From positions 1 through 64,000 of the forward strand of contig NZ_JAERRK010000017.1 in assembly GCF_016741775.1 (NCBI RefSeq): 64,000 bases of DNA. Reading direction: 5' to 3'. The notes beneath the pieces are model-generated. The model was given only the letters and a program-made list of their open reading frames with translations, made no database searches and was not told the DNA's origin. The position numbers and the translations under genes were made by a program. This document shows, in pieces, positions 35,075 to 44,067 of this stretch. The first letter of the stretch is position 1, and the number at the start of each line of letters is the position of its first letter. The DNA is from Streptomyces actinomycinicus. Lineage in GTDB: Bacteria > Actinomycetota > Actinomycetes > Streptomycetales > Streptomycetaceae.

Positions 35075-35557
35075 CTATCGCCCGGCCGCGCCCCCGGCCG
35101 AGCCGGGGTTCTCCTCTTGCCCGGCTTCGACGGCTTCCTGTTGCCCGGCTTCGGCGGCTTCCTGTTGCCGGGCTTCCGGGGCTTCCCGGGTTTCTTCCGG
35201 ACCCTGCACGATGCGTACGGCGTCCCTGAGGGCCTGGCGCTGTTCCTCGCTCATCATCCCGAAGAAGGCGACGAGAGCGGCGGCCGGGTTGTCGCTCTGC
35301 GACCAGGCGTCGTTCATGAGGGCGGCGGCGTAGGCGGCTCGCGTCGACACGGCCTCATATCGATAGGCCCGCCCTTCCGCCTCGCGGCGGACCCAGCCCT
35401 TCTGATGGAGATTGTCCAAAACGGTCATCACGGTGGTGTACGCGATCGAGCGTTCCTGCTGGAGGTCTTCCAGGACTTCTCGAACGGTCACCGGGCGGTT
35501 CCACTTCCACACCCGCGTCATGACCGCGTCTTCGAGTTCTCCCAATGGGCGAGGCAC
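35075..35557 (-). CDS. BlaI/MecI-family transcriptional regulator
   Basis: The 160-aa repressor has the winged helix of the BlaI/MecI/CopY family (PLGELEDAVMTRVWKWNRPV, IAYTTVMTVLDNLHQKGWV) and the dimerisation region after it. The C-terminal tail is an Ala/Glu/Gln-rich repeat (EAAEAGQQEAVEAGQEE) not usual in the family, probably expanded by slippage. The start is GTG (VPRPLGELED). In Streptomyces such regulators are often next to M56 peptidase sensors; none is seen here. Confidence 0.88.
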   Translation of the reverse strand: MPRPLGELEDAVMTRVWKWNRPVTVREVLEDLQQERSIAYTTVMTVLDNLHQKGWVRREAEGRAYRYEAVSTRAAYAAALMNDAWSQSDNPAAALVAFFGMMSEEQRQALRDAVRIVQGPEETREAPEARQQEAAEAGQQEAVEAGQEENPGSAGGAAGR

Positions 35558-35717
35558 AGCTCAGAACAATAGTGGGAGATCCCGGCAATGGCGTGCCGGA
35601 CGTGCGCTAGGACTACAAAAGCGAACAAAAAGGGCGTACGACTCGGAAAGCACCGCGGAGCGCGGAGGAGTCGTACGCCTGAGGGGCCGGGTTCGCCGGG
35701 GCGTGCCGCAGGTCTGC

Positions 35718-35894
35718 TCAGGCGTCGCCGGCGTGGGCCTTGGGAGCGCCCTCCACACGTGCGAGGGCGGCGTCGACGGCCGCGTCCTCCTTGGCCTTGG
35801 CGGCCCCGCCCTGGGTCTTCACGATCACCCTGACCACACCGATGAAGAAGGCGGCCATGACGATGGGGGGCACGAGCGCGGAGACATAGTCCAT
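35718..35894 (-). CDS. Small membrane protein, 58 aa
   Basis: The protein has one membrane helix at its N-terminus (MDYVSALVPPIVMAAFFIGV) and a charged cytoplasmic tail (KEDAAVDAALARVEGAPKAH). The start is supported by TACTCT exactly 6 nt before the ATG at 35894, the leaderless pattern used by many genes here. The long frame upstream is repeat-driven. It has no known function. Confidence 0.75.
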   Translation of the reverse strand: MDYVSALVPPIVMAAFFIGVVRVIVKTQGGAAKAKEDAAVDAALARVEGAPKAHAGDA

Positions 35895-35911
35895 GCGTCC
35901 AGAGTAGCCAC

Positions 35912-36180
35912 GGCGGAACGGGCGAAAGGGGCGGGGTGCGCCGAACGGCGGAACGGGCGAAAAGGGCGGGGTGCGCCGAACGGCGGAACGCGCCGGACCG
36001 TTCTCGCCGCGCCGGAACGGCGGAGCGCACCGGCCCCGTGCGGCGTGACGGAAAGCCGACGGCCCGGTCGGCCCGTACGGCGCGGCCACGGTCGGCCCGT
36101 ACGGCGCGGCAGAACGCCGGCGGCCGCAGTCGGCCCGTACGGCGTGGCAGAACGCCGGCGGCCGCGGTCGGCCCACGCCC
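35912..36180. repeat. Tandem repeats, 35-bp and related units
   Basis: GGCGGAACGGGCGAAA followed by GGGGCGGGGTGCGCCGAAC repeats at 35912, 35947 and 35982 (35-bp period). After 36069 variants of GTCGGCCCGTACGGCGCGGC recur four times, two with the insert AGAACGCCGGCGGCCGC. The array fills the gap between the small membrane protein and the next gene, and there is no gene in it. Confidence 0.75.
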
Positions 36181-36197
36181 TCCGTCGGCGGCCCCGG

Positions 36198-36893
36198 CTA
36201 GCCCGCGGCCAGTTGCCGTGAGTCGGCCGGCTCGGTGGGCGGCGCCGGCTTGCGCCGCGGGAAGACCTCGCCCGGCGTCGGAATGGGCCGCTTCGGCGCG
36301 GCCGGCTCGCCGTCCGGCCGGGTGGCGGGCCGGTCGGCGGGGCCCGGCTTCGGCGCGGGCTTCTGCGGGGGCTTGGGGGGCTCCTCGGCCTGCCCCTCGT
36401 CCTGGCGGACCCCCGGCTCCCCCGCGCCGCCCGCGAGGGCCATCAGGCGCGCCCTGGCGGGCGGTACCGCGGGCGCCGGCACCTTGCGCCCACCCTGCGC
36501 GAACCGGGCCCGTACGTCCTGCTCCGCCAGCGCCTGGCAGCGGTCCAGCAGCGCCGCCGCCCCAGGGTTCCCGCGCAGCGCCCGGAGTGCGGCGAGGTCG
36601 TCCGGCGTCGGCCGGTGCCCCGCCCCCAGCGCCTCCTCGAGGAGGCCCAGGTAACCGGCGGCGGTACCCGGCAGCGCCGCCCGGTACCGGCCGAGGTCGG
36701 CCACCAGGAACGCGCGGAGTCTGGCTCCCTCGCACATCGCCTCGTCGAGCGACTCGGCGAGCCGGAAGCAGTCCTGCACGTCCTCGGCGGAGGCGTGACC
36801 GGGGTGAAGGGCGAGGGCGAGGGCGCGGCGGAGCACACGCAGCTCCTCCACGCCGAACGCCATGCCGCCGCGGGATCCGAATGGCGTGGGCAT
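36198..36893 (-). CDS. Conserved hypothetical protein
   Basis: The 231-aa protein has a helical N-terminal domain (GVEELRVLRRALALALHPGH, DCFRLAESLDEAMCEGARL, YLGLLEEALGAGHRPTPDDL) and a Pro/Ala/Lys-rich, disordered C-terminal third (PPKPPQKPAPKPGP). The start is backed by TAGCGT exactly 6 nt before the ATG at 36893. It resembles an unnamed Streptomyces family. Nothing suggests an enzyme, and it may be a scaffolding or regulatory protein. Confidence 0.75.
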   Translation of the reverse strand: MPTPFGSRGGMAFGVEELRVLRRALALALHPGHASAEDVQDCFRLAESLDEAMCEGARLRAFLVADLGRYRAALPGTAAGYLGLLEEALGAGHRPTPDDLAALRALRGNPGAAALLDRCQALAEQDVRARFAQGGRKVPAPAVPPARARLMALAGGAGEPGVRQDEGQAEEPPKPPQKPAPKPGPADRPATRPDGEPAAPKRPIPTPGEVFPRRKPAPPTEPADSRQLAAG

Positions 36894-36991
36894 GCGGCGA
36901 CGCTACCGCTAATCGGACAAAAGTGACGGAATGGGATCTTCTTTCGCCGCGTGTCGCTCCCGGTTTCCCTCGTCCGGGGCCACGCACGAGG

Positions 36992-37057
36992 GCCGCGGAC
37001 GGTCCTGGACCGAGCCGCGGACGGTCCTGGACCGAGCCGCGGACGGGCCCGGCTGCG
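36992..37057. repeat. 22-bp tandem repeat
   Basis: GCCGCGGACGGTCCTGGACC plus two bases repeats at 36992, 37014 and 37036, the last partly diverged. The rest of the 279-bp gap is GC-rich and repeat-like, without a gene. It lies between a leaderless gene and the coaX 3' end. Confidence 0.7.
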
Positions 37058-37172
37058 GGGCCACGGACAGGCCGGGGCGGGGCGGCGAAGGGCCCCGAGC
37101 CGGGCCCCAGAGGGACCCGGGGACCGGCACGGACGGGCCGGGCCGGCGCCCCGGAGGGTGCCGGCCGGGCGG

Positions 37173-37970
37173 TCACATCCGCGAGACGTTCCGCTCGTAG
37201 ACCAGGCGCAGGCCGATCAGCGTCAGCCACGGCTGGTGCTCGTCGATCACGGAGGACTCGCCCAGCACCATCGGGGCGAGCCCGCCCGTGGCGATCACCG
37301 TCACGTCGTCCGGGTCGTCGGACAGCTCCCGCGCCATCCGGCTGACCACGCCGTCGACCTGCCCGGCGAAGCCGTACACGATGCCCGCCTGCATGGCCTC
37401 GACCGTGTTCTTGCCGATCACGCTGCGCGGCCGGGCCACCTCGATCTTCCGCAGCTGGGCGCCGCGCACACCGAGCGCCTCCACGGAGATCTCGATCCCG
37501 GGCGCGATCACCCCGCCGACGTACTCCCCGCGCGCGGAGACCGCGTCGAACGTGGTCGCCGTGCCGAAGTCCACGACGATCGCCGGACCGCCGTACAGCT
37601 CGACCGCCGCGACGGCGTTGATGATCCGGTCCGCGCCGACCTCCTTGGGGTTGTCGGTGAGGATCGGCACGCCCGTCTTCACGCCCGGCTCCACCAGGAC
37701 GGCGGGCACGTCGCCGTAGTACCGCCGGGTGACCTCGCGCAGCTCGTGCAGCACCGAGGGGACGGTCGCACAGATCGCGATGCCGTCGATGCCGTCGCCC
37801 AGCTCCTCGCCGAGCAGCGGGTGCATGCCCATCAGGCCCTGCAGCAGCACGGCCATCTCGTCGGCCGTGCGGCGGGCGTCCGTGGAGATGCGCCAGTGCT
37901 CGACGATGTCCTCGCCGTCGAACAGGCCGAGGACGGTGTGCGTGTTGCCGACGTCGATCGTGAGCAGCAT
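37173..37970 (-). CDS. coaX: Type III pantothenate kinase
   Basis: CoaX phosphorylates pantothenate, the first step to coenzyme A. The 265-aa protein of the ASKHA fold has the phosphate loop LLTIDVGNTHTVLGLF, the catalytic Asp region in GADRIINAVAA, and AIVVDFGTATTFDA. Type III kinases are not inhibited by CoA and need K+ or NH4+. It lies 5 nt after nadC and so is last in a five-gene run panG-like/panC/nadB/nadC/coaX. The ATG at 37970 fits the family start. Confidence 0.94.
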   Translation of the reverse strand: MLLTIDVGNTHTVLGLFDGEDIVEHWRISTDARRTADEMAVLLQGLMGMHPLLGEELGDGIDGIAICATVPSVLHELREVTRRYYGDVPAVLVEPGVKTGVPILTDNPKEVGADRIINAVAAVELYGGPAIVVDFGTATTFDAVSARGEYVGGVIAPGIEISVEALGVRGAQLRKIEVARPRSVIGKNTVEAMQAGIVYGFAGQVDGVVSRMARELSDDPDDVTVIATGGLAPMVLGESSVIDEHQPWLTLIGLRLVYERNVSRM

Positions 37971-37975
37971 GGCCG

Positions 37976-38962
37976 TTACTCCGCCTCGCGCAGGTCCAGG
38001 CCGACGTCCAGGATCGGCGAGGAGTGGGTGAGCGCGCCGACGGCCAGGAAGTCCACGCCGGTGTCGGCGTACGCGCGCGCGGTGGCCAGCGTCAGCCGCC
38101 CGGACGCCTCCAGCAGCGCCCGCCCGCCGACGATGCCGACGGCCTCCGCGCACTCGCCGGGCGTGAAGTTGTCCAGCAGGATCAGGTCGGCTCCCGCGTC
38201 CACGACCTCGCGCAGCTGGTGCAGGGTGTCGACCTCGACCTCGATCGGGACGTCCGGGAAGGCGTCCCGGACGGCCTTGAAGGCCTGCGCGACACCGCCG
38301 GCGGCGACCACGTGGTTGTCCTTCACCAGGGCGGCGTCGGAGAGCGACATGCGGTGGTTGACGCCCCCGCCGCAGCGGACGGCGAACTTCTCCAGCGAGC
38401 GCAGGCCCGGCGTCGTCTTGCGGGTGTCCCGCACGCGCGTCCTGGTGCCCTCCAGCGCGTCCGCCCACGCGCGTGTGGCGGTCGCGATGCCGGACAGCCG
38501 GCACAGGATGTTGAGCGCGCTGCGCTCGGCGGTGAGCAGGTCACGCGTGCGCGTGGTGACCGACAGCAGCTTCTGCCCGGCCTCGATCCGGTCGCCGTCC
38601 TCCACGTGCCGCTCGACCTCGAACTCGTCCGTGCACACCACGGACAGGACGGCCTCGGCGACCCGGAGGCCGGCCACGACGCCCGCCTCGCGCGCGGTGA
38701 AGTCGGCGGTGGCCACCGCGTCCTCGGGGATGGTCGACACGGTCGTCACGTCCACACCGCCGTCCAGGTCCTCCTGGATGGCGACGTTGGCGATGTCCTC
38801 GACCTCGACGGGGTCGAGTCCGGCAGCGGCCAGCAGCTCGGCGAGCGCGGGGTCGAGCCCGCACTCCAGGAATTCCTCGTCACCCTCGGCGCCGCAGGCG
38901 CAGCCGTCGCCGCAGCCGCCGGTCGGGGCGAGAGGAAGGTCGTCGGTGCTCACGTCTGTCAC
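37976..38962 (-). CDS. nadC: Nicotinate-nucleotide pyrophosphorylase
   Basis: NadC converts quinolinate and PRPP to nicotinate mononucleotide in NAD synthesis. The 328-aa protein has the QPRT N-lobe (EDIANVAIQEDLDGGVDVTT) and the barrel with RDTRKTTPGLR, KDNHVVAAGG and EVEVDTLHQLREVV. It carries an extra N-terminal segment with six Cys in about 30 residues (GGCGDGCACGAEGDEEFLEC), absent from typical NadC, which could bind a metal cluster. The start is GTG overlapping the nadB stop (GTGA); a second GTG at 38953 is possible. coaX follows at 5 nt. Confidence 0.92.
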   Translation of the reverse strand: MTDVSTDDLPLAPTGGCGDGCACGAEGDEEFLECGLDPALAELLAAAGLDPVEVEDIANVAIQEDLDGGVDVTTVSTIPEDAVATADFTAREAGVVAGLRVAEAVLSVVCTDEFEVERHVEDGDRIEAGQKLLSVTTRTRDLLTAERSALNILCRLSGIATATRAWADALEGTRTRVRDTRKTTPGLRSLEKFAVRCGGGVNHRMSLSDAALVKDNHVVAAGGVAQAFKAVRDAFPDVPIEVEVDTLHQLREVVDAGADLILLDNFTPGECAEAVGIVGGRALLEASGRLTLATARAYADTGVDFLAVGALTHSSPILDVGLDLREAE

Positions 38963-40680
38963 TGCTCCTGGGGACGCTGGGATTGCCGGGTAGGGGGGAA
39001 GTCTGCGGTGTCCGTGGTGCGTACGGCCAGCGACCGGTCGGGATTGAGCCGTACGACGATGTGGCGCCGCCAGTTGTCGTCGTCGCGGTCGGCGCGGTCC
39101 TCGCGCCAGTGGCAGCCGCGGGTCTCCTCGCGCAGCCGGGCGGCGGCGACCAGGACCCGGGCCACGCACAGGAGGTTCGTCGCCTCCCAGGTGTCCACGC
39201 CGGGCTCGGCGGTCTTGCCGTTCTCCTCCAGCGCGTCCCGGGCCTCGGAGTGCAGCCGCTGGAGCTGGTCCGCGGCCTTGGCCAGGGACTCCTCCGAGCG
39301 CAGCACGCCGGCACCCTCGGTCATGATCCGCTGGATGGCGAACCGGGTCTCGGGGGCGAGCAGCGGGTGGGCGGGCTTCTCGGGCTCCGGGACCGCGGCG
39401 GGCACGCGCGCGTCCAGGGCGTTGTCCGCCCGCGCGGAGACGATGTCGGCGACGATCCGCTCGGCGTAGACGAGCCCTTCGAGGAGCGAGTTGGAGGCGA
39501 GCCGGTTCGCACCGTGCACACCGGTGCACGCCACCTCGCCGCACGCGTACAGCCCCGGGACGGTCGTCCTGCCCCGCGCGTCGGTGCGGACGCCCCCGGA
39601 GGCGTAGTGGGCGGCCGGGGCGATCGGGATGGGCTCGGTGACCGGGTCGATGCCGTTGGCCCGGCAGGCGGCCAGGATGGTCGGGAAACGGTGCTCCCAC
39701 ATGTCGGCGCCGAAGTGCCGGGCGTCGAGGAACATGTGCTCGGCGTCCTGCTCCTGCATCCGCCGCATGATGCCCTTGGCGACGATGTCCCGCGGCGCCA
39801 GCTCGGCCAGCTCGTGCCGGCCCAGCATGAAGCGCACGCCGTCGCCGTCGACCAGGTGGGCGCCCTCGCCGCGCACCGCCTCGGAGACCAGCGGCTGCTG
39901 GCCCTCGGCGTCCGCGCCGAGGAACAGCACGGTCGGGTGGAACTGCACGAACTCCAGGTCGCTGACCTCGGCGCCCGCGCGCAGGGCCAGCGCCACGCCG
40001 TCGCCGGTCGACACGGACGGGTTGGTGGTCGCGGAGAACACCTGGCCCATGCCGCCGGTCGCGAGGACCACCGCGGGGGCGTGCACGGCGCCCACGCCGT
40101 CGTGCTGGCCCTCGCCCATCACGTGCAGGGTGACACCGGCCGTACGGCCCTCGGCGTCGGTCAGCAGGTCCAGTACCAGCGCGTTCTCGATGGTGCGCAG
40201 CCCGCGCGCGCGGACGGCCTCGACGAGGGCCCGGGAGATCTCCGCGCCGGTCGCGTCCCCGCCGGCGTGTGCGATGCGGCGGCGGTGGTGGCCGCCCTCG
40301 CGGGTGAGTTCCAGGCCTCCCTCGGAGGTCTCGTCGAAGTGCGCGCCGGTGTCGATGAGCCGGCGCACGGCGTCGGGGCCCTCGGTGACGAGGATCCGCA
40401 CGGCGGCCTCGTCGCACAGGCCCACGCCGGCCACGAGGGTGTCCTCGAGGTGCTGTTCGGGGGTGTCGCCCTCGCCGAGGGCGGCGGCGATGCCGCCCTG
40501 CGCCCAGCGCGTGGAGCCGTCGTCCAGGCGGGCCTTGGTGACGACGACCGTCGTGAGTCCGGCGGCCTCGCAGCGCAGGGCCGCGGTCAGGCCGGCCACG
40601 CCGGAGCCGACGACGACCACGTCCGCGGCGATGGCCCAGCCGGGTGCGGGTGCGTGCAGTCGTATGCCTGTGCTGGTCAC
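38959..40680 (-). CDS. nadB: L-aspartate oxidase
   Basis: NadB oxidises L-aspartate to iminoaspartate with FAD, the first step of de novo NAD synthesis. The 573-aa protein has the FAD loop VVVVGSGVAGLTAALRCEAA (about 21-40) and the succinate-dehydrogenase-like flavoprotein features STRWAQGGIAAAL and HYASGGVRTD. The start is GTG overlapping the panC stop (GTGA). The partner enzyme NadA, usually nearby, is not in this window and must lie elsewhere in the genome. Confidence 0.94.
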   Translation of the reverse strand: MTSTGIRLHAPAPGWAIAADVVVVGSGVAGLTAALRCEAAGLTTVVVTKARLDDGSTRWAQGGIAAALGEGDTPEQHLEDTLVAGVGLCDEAAVRILVTEGPDAVRRLIDTGAHFDETSEGGLELTREGGHHRRRIAHAGGDATGAEISRALVEAVRARGLRTIENALVLDLLTDAEGRTAGVTLHVMGEGQHDGVGAVHAPAVVLATGGMGQVFSATTNPSVSTGDGVALALRAGAEVSDLEFVQFHPTVLFLGADAEGQQPLVSEAVRGEGAHLVDGDGVRFMLGRHELAELAPRDIVAKGIMRRMQEQDAEHMFLDARHFGADMWEHRFPTILAACRANGIDPVTEPIPIAPAAHYASGGVRTDARGRTTVPGLYACGEVACTGVHGANRLASNSLLEGLVYAERIVADIVSARADNALDARVPAAVPEPEKPAHPLLAPETRFAIQRIMTEGAGVLRSEESLAKAADQLQRLHSEARDALEENGKTAEPGVDTWEATNLLCVARVLVAAARLREETRGCHWREDRADRDDDNWRRHIVVRLNPDRSLAVRTTDTADFPPTRQSQRPQEQ

Positions 40681-41672
40681 GAGGCGGCTCCGAAGGTGAG
40701 AGGGAGGTTGTCGATCAGCCGGGTCGTGCCGACCCGGGCCGCGACGGCGAGGACGGCCTCGCCGGTGAAGTCGTCACCGATCTCGGTGAAGTCGGAGGGG
40801 TCCACGAGGGCGAGGTAGTCCAGCTTCAGCGGCGGGTCGACGCGGACGGCCTCGTCCAGGACCTGGCGGGCGGCGGCACGGACGGCCGCCGGGCCGCCGG
40901 GCGCGCCGGTGGCCGCCACCGCATGGGCGTCGGCCGCCGCGCGGGACTCCCCTATGGCGCTGAGCGCCTCGGCACGCGCGTGCGTGGAGGGCACTTCCCG
41001 GGCCCGTGCGCGCAGTGCCTCCTGCGCCGCGTGCCGGTCACGGCCGGCGAACAACGCGCGGGACAGGAAGAGCGCGGTACGGCGCTGCGGGGGTGAGAGG
41101 TAGCGGTTGCGGCTGGACAGGGCGAGCCCGTCCTCCTCGCGCACGGTCGGTACGCCGACGATCTCCACGCCGAAGTTCAGGTCCCGCACCATGCGCCGGA
41201 TCAGGGCGAGCTGCTGGGCGTCCTTCTGGCCGAACAGGGCGGCGTCGGGGCGGGTCAGGTGCAGCAGCTTGGCGACGACGGTGAGCATGCCGTCGAAGTG
41301 CCCGGGCCGCGAGGCGCCCTCCAGGCGTTCGCCCATGGGGCCGGCGGTGATGCGGACCTGGGGTTCGCCGCCGGGGTAGACCTCGTCCACGGAGGGTGCG
41401 AACACGGCGTCGGCGCCGGACTGTTCGGCGAGCTTGAGGTCGGCGTCGAGGGTGCGCGGGTAGCGGTCCAGGTCCTCGCCCGCACCGAACTGCAGCGGAT
41501 TCACGAAGACCGTGACCACGACCTCGCCGTCCGGGCCGGCGATCTCCCGCGCGGTGCGGATCAGGGTCGCGTGGCCCTCGTGCAGGGCGCCCATGGTCAT
41601 CACCACGGCACGGCGGCCGTGGCGCACGCGCGCGTGCAGCTCTTCGGCGGTGCTGAGCAGGGCGGTGGTCAT
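40677..41672 (-). CDS. panC: Pantothenate synthetase
   Basis: PanC joins pantoate and beta-alanine using ATP. The 331-aa protein has the HIGH-type motif MGALHEGHATLIR, VFVNPLQFG, FGQKDAQQL and LSSRNRYLS. At residues about 227-265 it carries an Ala-rich insertion (HAVAATGAPGGPAAVRAAAR), longer than usual. ATGA overlap with the upstream DUF2520 gene suggests coupled synthesis. The next gene, nadB, overlaps too. Confidence 0.94.
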   Translation of the reverse strand: MTTALLSTAEELHARVRHGRRAVVMTMGALHEGHATLIRTAREIAGPDGEVVVTVFVNPLQFGAGEDLDRYPRTLDADLKLAEQSGADAVFAPSVDEVYPGGEPQVRITAGPMGERLEGASRPGHFDGMLTVVAKLLHLTRPDAALFGQKDAQQLALIRRMVRDLNFGVEIVGVPTVREEDGLALSSRNRYLSPPQRRTALFLSRALFAGRDRHAAQEALRARAREVPSTHARAEALSAIGESRAAADAHAVAATGAPGGPAAVRAAARQVLDEAVRVDPPLKLDYLALVDPSDFTEIGDDFTGEAVLAVAARVGTTRLIDNLPLTFGAAS

Positions 41673-42697
41673 CGGTCGTTCCCCTCGGTGCCGGTCGTGC
41701 CGTTCGAGCCGTCGGTGCCGTCCGTGCCGTTCGAGCCGTCGGTGCCGTTCGCGCCGCCCGTGCCGTTCGAGCCGCCGGTGCCGTGGCCCGGGTGGCCCCC
41801 GTCGGCGAGTACCCCGAGCAGGTCCTCGGCGAGTTCCGGCTTGAGCAGTCCGTGCGCGAGGGCCCGGTCGGCGGTCGCGCGAGCCATCGCCAGGTACCCC
41901 GCCACGGTCTGCGGTGCGTGCCTGCGCAGCTCGGTGACGTGCGCGGCGACCGTGCCGGCGTCCCCGCGCGCGACGGGGCCGGTCAGGGCGGCGTCACCGG
42001 AGCGCAGGGCGTTGTCCAGGGCGGCGCCGAGCAGCGGGCCGAGCATCCGGTCGGGCGCCTCCACCCCCGCGCTGCGCAGCAGCTCCATGGACTGGGCGAC
42101 CAGGGTCACCAGATGGTTGGCGCCGAGGGCGAGGGCCGCGTGGTACAGCGGGCGGTTCTCCTCGCTGATCCACTCCGGCTCGCCGCCCATCTCGATGACG
42201 AGGGCCTGGGCGGCCAGCCGCAGCTGCTCGGGCGCGGTCACGCCGAAGGAGCAGCCGGCCAGGCGCTGGACGTCCACCGGGGTGCCGGTGAAGGTCATCG
42301 CCGGGTGCAGGGCCATCGGCAGCGCGCCCGCGCGCAGAGCCGGGTCGAGGACCTTGGTGCCGTACCGGCCGGAGGTGTGCACGAGCAGCTGTCCCGGCCG
42401 TACGGCGCCGGTCTCGGCGAGCCCCGCGACCAAGCCGGGCAGGGCGTCGTCGGGGACGGTGAGCAGCACCAGGTCGGCGCGCTGCAGGACTTCGGCGGGC
42501 GGCACCAGCGGGACGTCCGGGAGCATGGCCTCGGCGCGCCTGCGGGAGGCGTCGGAGACTCCGGAGACGGCCACCGGGCGGTGCCCGGCGAGCTGGAGGG
42601 ACGCGGCCAGTGCGGGACCCACGCGACCGGCGCCGACGACGCCTACGGTGAGCCGCGCGGGGCGGTCCTTGAGGTCTGGCTGGTGGACTGTACTCAC
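41669..42697 (-). CDS. Rossmann/DUF2520 oxidoreductase-like protein
   Basis: The 342-aa protein has an N-terminal Rossmann domain (LTVGVVGAGRVGPALAASLQ) and a C-terminal DUF2520 helical domain (LYHAALALGANHLVTLV), a layout shared with 6-phosphogluconate dehydrogenase-like and ketopantoate reductase-like enzymes. It heads the pantothenate/NAD operon, overlapping panC, so it may be the ketopantoate reductase of this pathway. The C-terminal tail, about residues 305-342, is a Gly/Asn/Thr/Ser repeat (GTGGSNGTGGANGTDGSNG), probably a slippage product. The start is GTG. Confidence 0.8.
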   Translation of the reverse strand: MSTVHQPDLKDRPARLTVGVVGAGRVGPALAASLQLAGHRPVAVSGVSDASRRRAEAMLPDVPLVPPAEVLQRADLVLLTVPDDALPGLVAGLAETGAVRPGQLLVHTSGRYGTKVLDPALRAGALPMALHPAMTFTGTPVDVQRLAGCSFGVTAPEQLRLAAQALVIEMGGEPEWISEENRPLYHAALALGANHLVTLVAQSMELLRSAGVEAPDRMLGPLLGAALDNALRSGDAALTGPVARGDAGTVAAHVTELRRHAPQTVAGYLAMARATADRALAHGLLKPELAEDLLGVLADGGHPGHGTGGSNGTGGANGTDGSNGTDGTDGSNGTTGTEGNDR

Positions 42698-42870
42698 GCG
42701 ACGGAGGCCTTCCCGTTCCAGTCCGCTCTGGGTACCGGACGATTTCTCGTCATGTTAACGCTATCGGGTGGCGCGGCGGCCGGTTGTCCACAGGCTGTGG
42801 GTTTCGCCACGCGCCCGCACCGGCCCCCTGACGCGGAAAACGGGATGTCCCCCAGGGGACCGGCCACGGC

Positions 42871-44067
42871 ATGATCCGCGGCATGACGGACACGGCTGAG
42901 CAGGGCACCGGGCGGGACGCGGAACGATCGGCACAGGAGCCGCTGCGGGACCGGCGGGCGGCGGCCCGGCGGCGGGCGCGGCGCACGCTGTCCCGCGCGA
43001 AGTGGGGAAACACGATCCGCGAACGCCTCACGTATCTGACCGAGGCGACGGCCGGCATGCCCGGCCTGGACGAGACGGCCGACGTCTACGGCAACGGGAT
43101 CGTGACCGACCTGGAGGAACGGGTCGCCGCGCTGCTCGGCACCGAGGCCGCCGCCTTCTTCCCGACCGGCACGATGGCCCAGCAGGTGGCGCTGCGCTGC
43201 TGGGCGGCCCGCACCGGCGACCCGACGGTGGCCCTGCACGCCCTCTCCCACCCGGAAGTGCACGAGCGGCACGCTTTCAGCCAGGTCAGCGGGCTGCGTC
43301 CGGTCCGGGTGGGCCACGGCCCGCGGCTTCCCACGGCCGCCGAGATACGCGAGTTCGCGGAGCCCTTCGGGACACTGATGCTGGAACTGCCCCTGCGGGA
43401 CGCCGGTTTCGTGCTGCCCGCCTGGGAGGAGCTGACCGAGGTCGTCGAAGCGGCGCGGGAACGCGACGCGGTGGTGCACTTCGACGGCGCGCGCCTGTGG
43501 GAGTGCACGGAGCACTTCGGGCGCTCCCTGGAGGAGATCGCCGCCCTCGCCGACACCGTCTACGTGTCGTTCTACAAGTCCCTCGACGGCTTCGGCGGCG
43601 CCGCGCTCGCCGGCCCGAGGACCTTGATCGAGGAGGCGAAGACCTGGCGGCACAGGTACGGCGGGACCGTTTTCCAGCAGTTCCCGACCGTGCTGTCCGC
43701 GCTCGTCGGCCTGGACCGCGAGCTGCCCCGGCTGCCCGAGTACGTGCGGCACGCGCGCGTGGTCGCCGCCGCGCTGCGGGAGGGCTTCGCGGCGGCCGGG
43801 GTGCCCTGGGCCCGAGTCCACCCGGAGGTGCCGCACACGCACGAGTTCCGGGTCTGGCTGCCGTACGAGCCGGAGGCGGCGGCCGAGGCGGCGGTGCGCC
43901 AGGGCGAGGAGACCTCGGTGATGCTCTTCGGCAACGCCTGGGAGGCGGCGGGGCCCGGCCTGGCGTTCACGGAGGTGGGCATTCGAGCCGCGGGCCTGGA
44001 CTGGACGGCCGACGACGTCCGCGCGGCCGTACGGGACTTCGTGGACCGCCTGCCGGACCGGGCGTAG
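42871..44067 (+). CDS. Threonine aldolase-like PLP enzyme
   Basis: The 398-aa protein is a fold-type I PLP enzyme of the beta-eliminating lyase/low-specificity threonine aldolase family. PLP Lys is K236 in VSFYKSLDGFGG; DETADVYGNGIVTDLEERVA, AAFFPTGTMAQQVA and VVHFDGARLWE carry the other features. It would cleave L-threonine or similar beta-hydroxy amino acids to glycine and an aldehyde. The N-terminus is basic (RDRRAAARRRARRTLSRAK). The last codons belong to a 34-bp repeat. ATG 42883 is an alternative start. Confidence 0.85.
   Translation: MIRGMTDTAEQGTGRDAERSAQEPLRDRRAAARRRARRTLSRAKWGNTIRERLTYLTEATAGMPGLDETADVYGNGIVTDLEERVAALLGTEAAAFFPTGTMAQQVALRCWAARTGDPTVALHALSHPEVHERHAFSQVSGLRPVRVGHGPRLPTAAEIREFAEPFGTLMLELPLRDAGFVLPAWEELTEVVEAARERDAVVHFDGARLWECTEHFGRSLEEIAALADTVYVSFYKSLDGFGGAALAGPRTLIEEAKTWRHRYGGTVFQQFPTVLSALVGLDRELPRLPEYVRHARVVAAALREGFAAAGVPWARVHPEVPHTHEFRVWLPYEPEAAAEAAVRQGEETSVMLFGNAWEAAGPGLAFTEVGIRAAGLDWTADDVRAAVRDFVDRLPDRA

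Noticed and set aside
37173..44067. nadA within the NAD operon
   Set aside because: No quinolinate synthase is present between or around nadB and nadC in this window.
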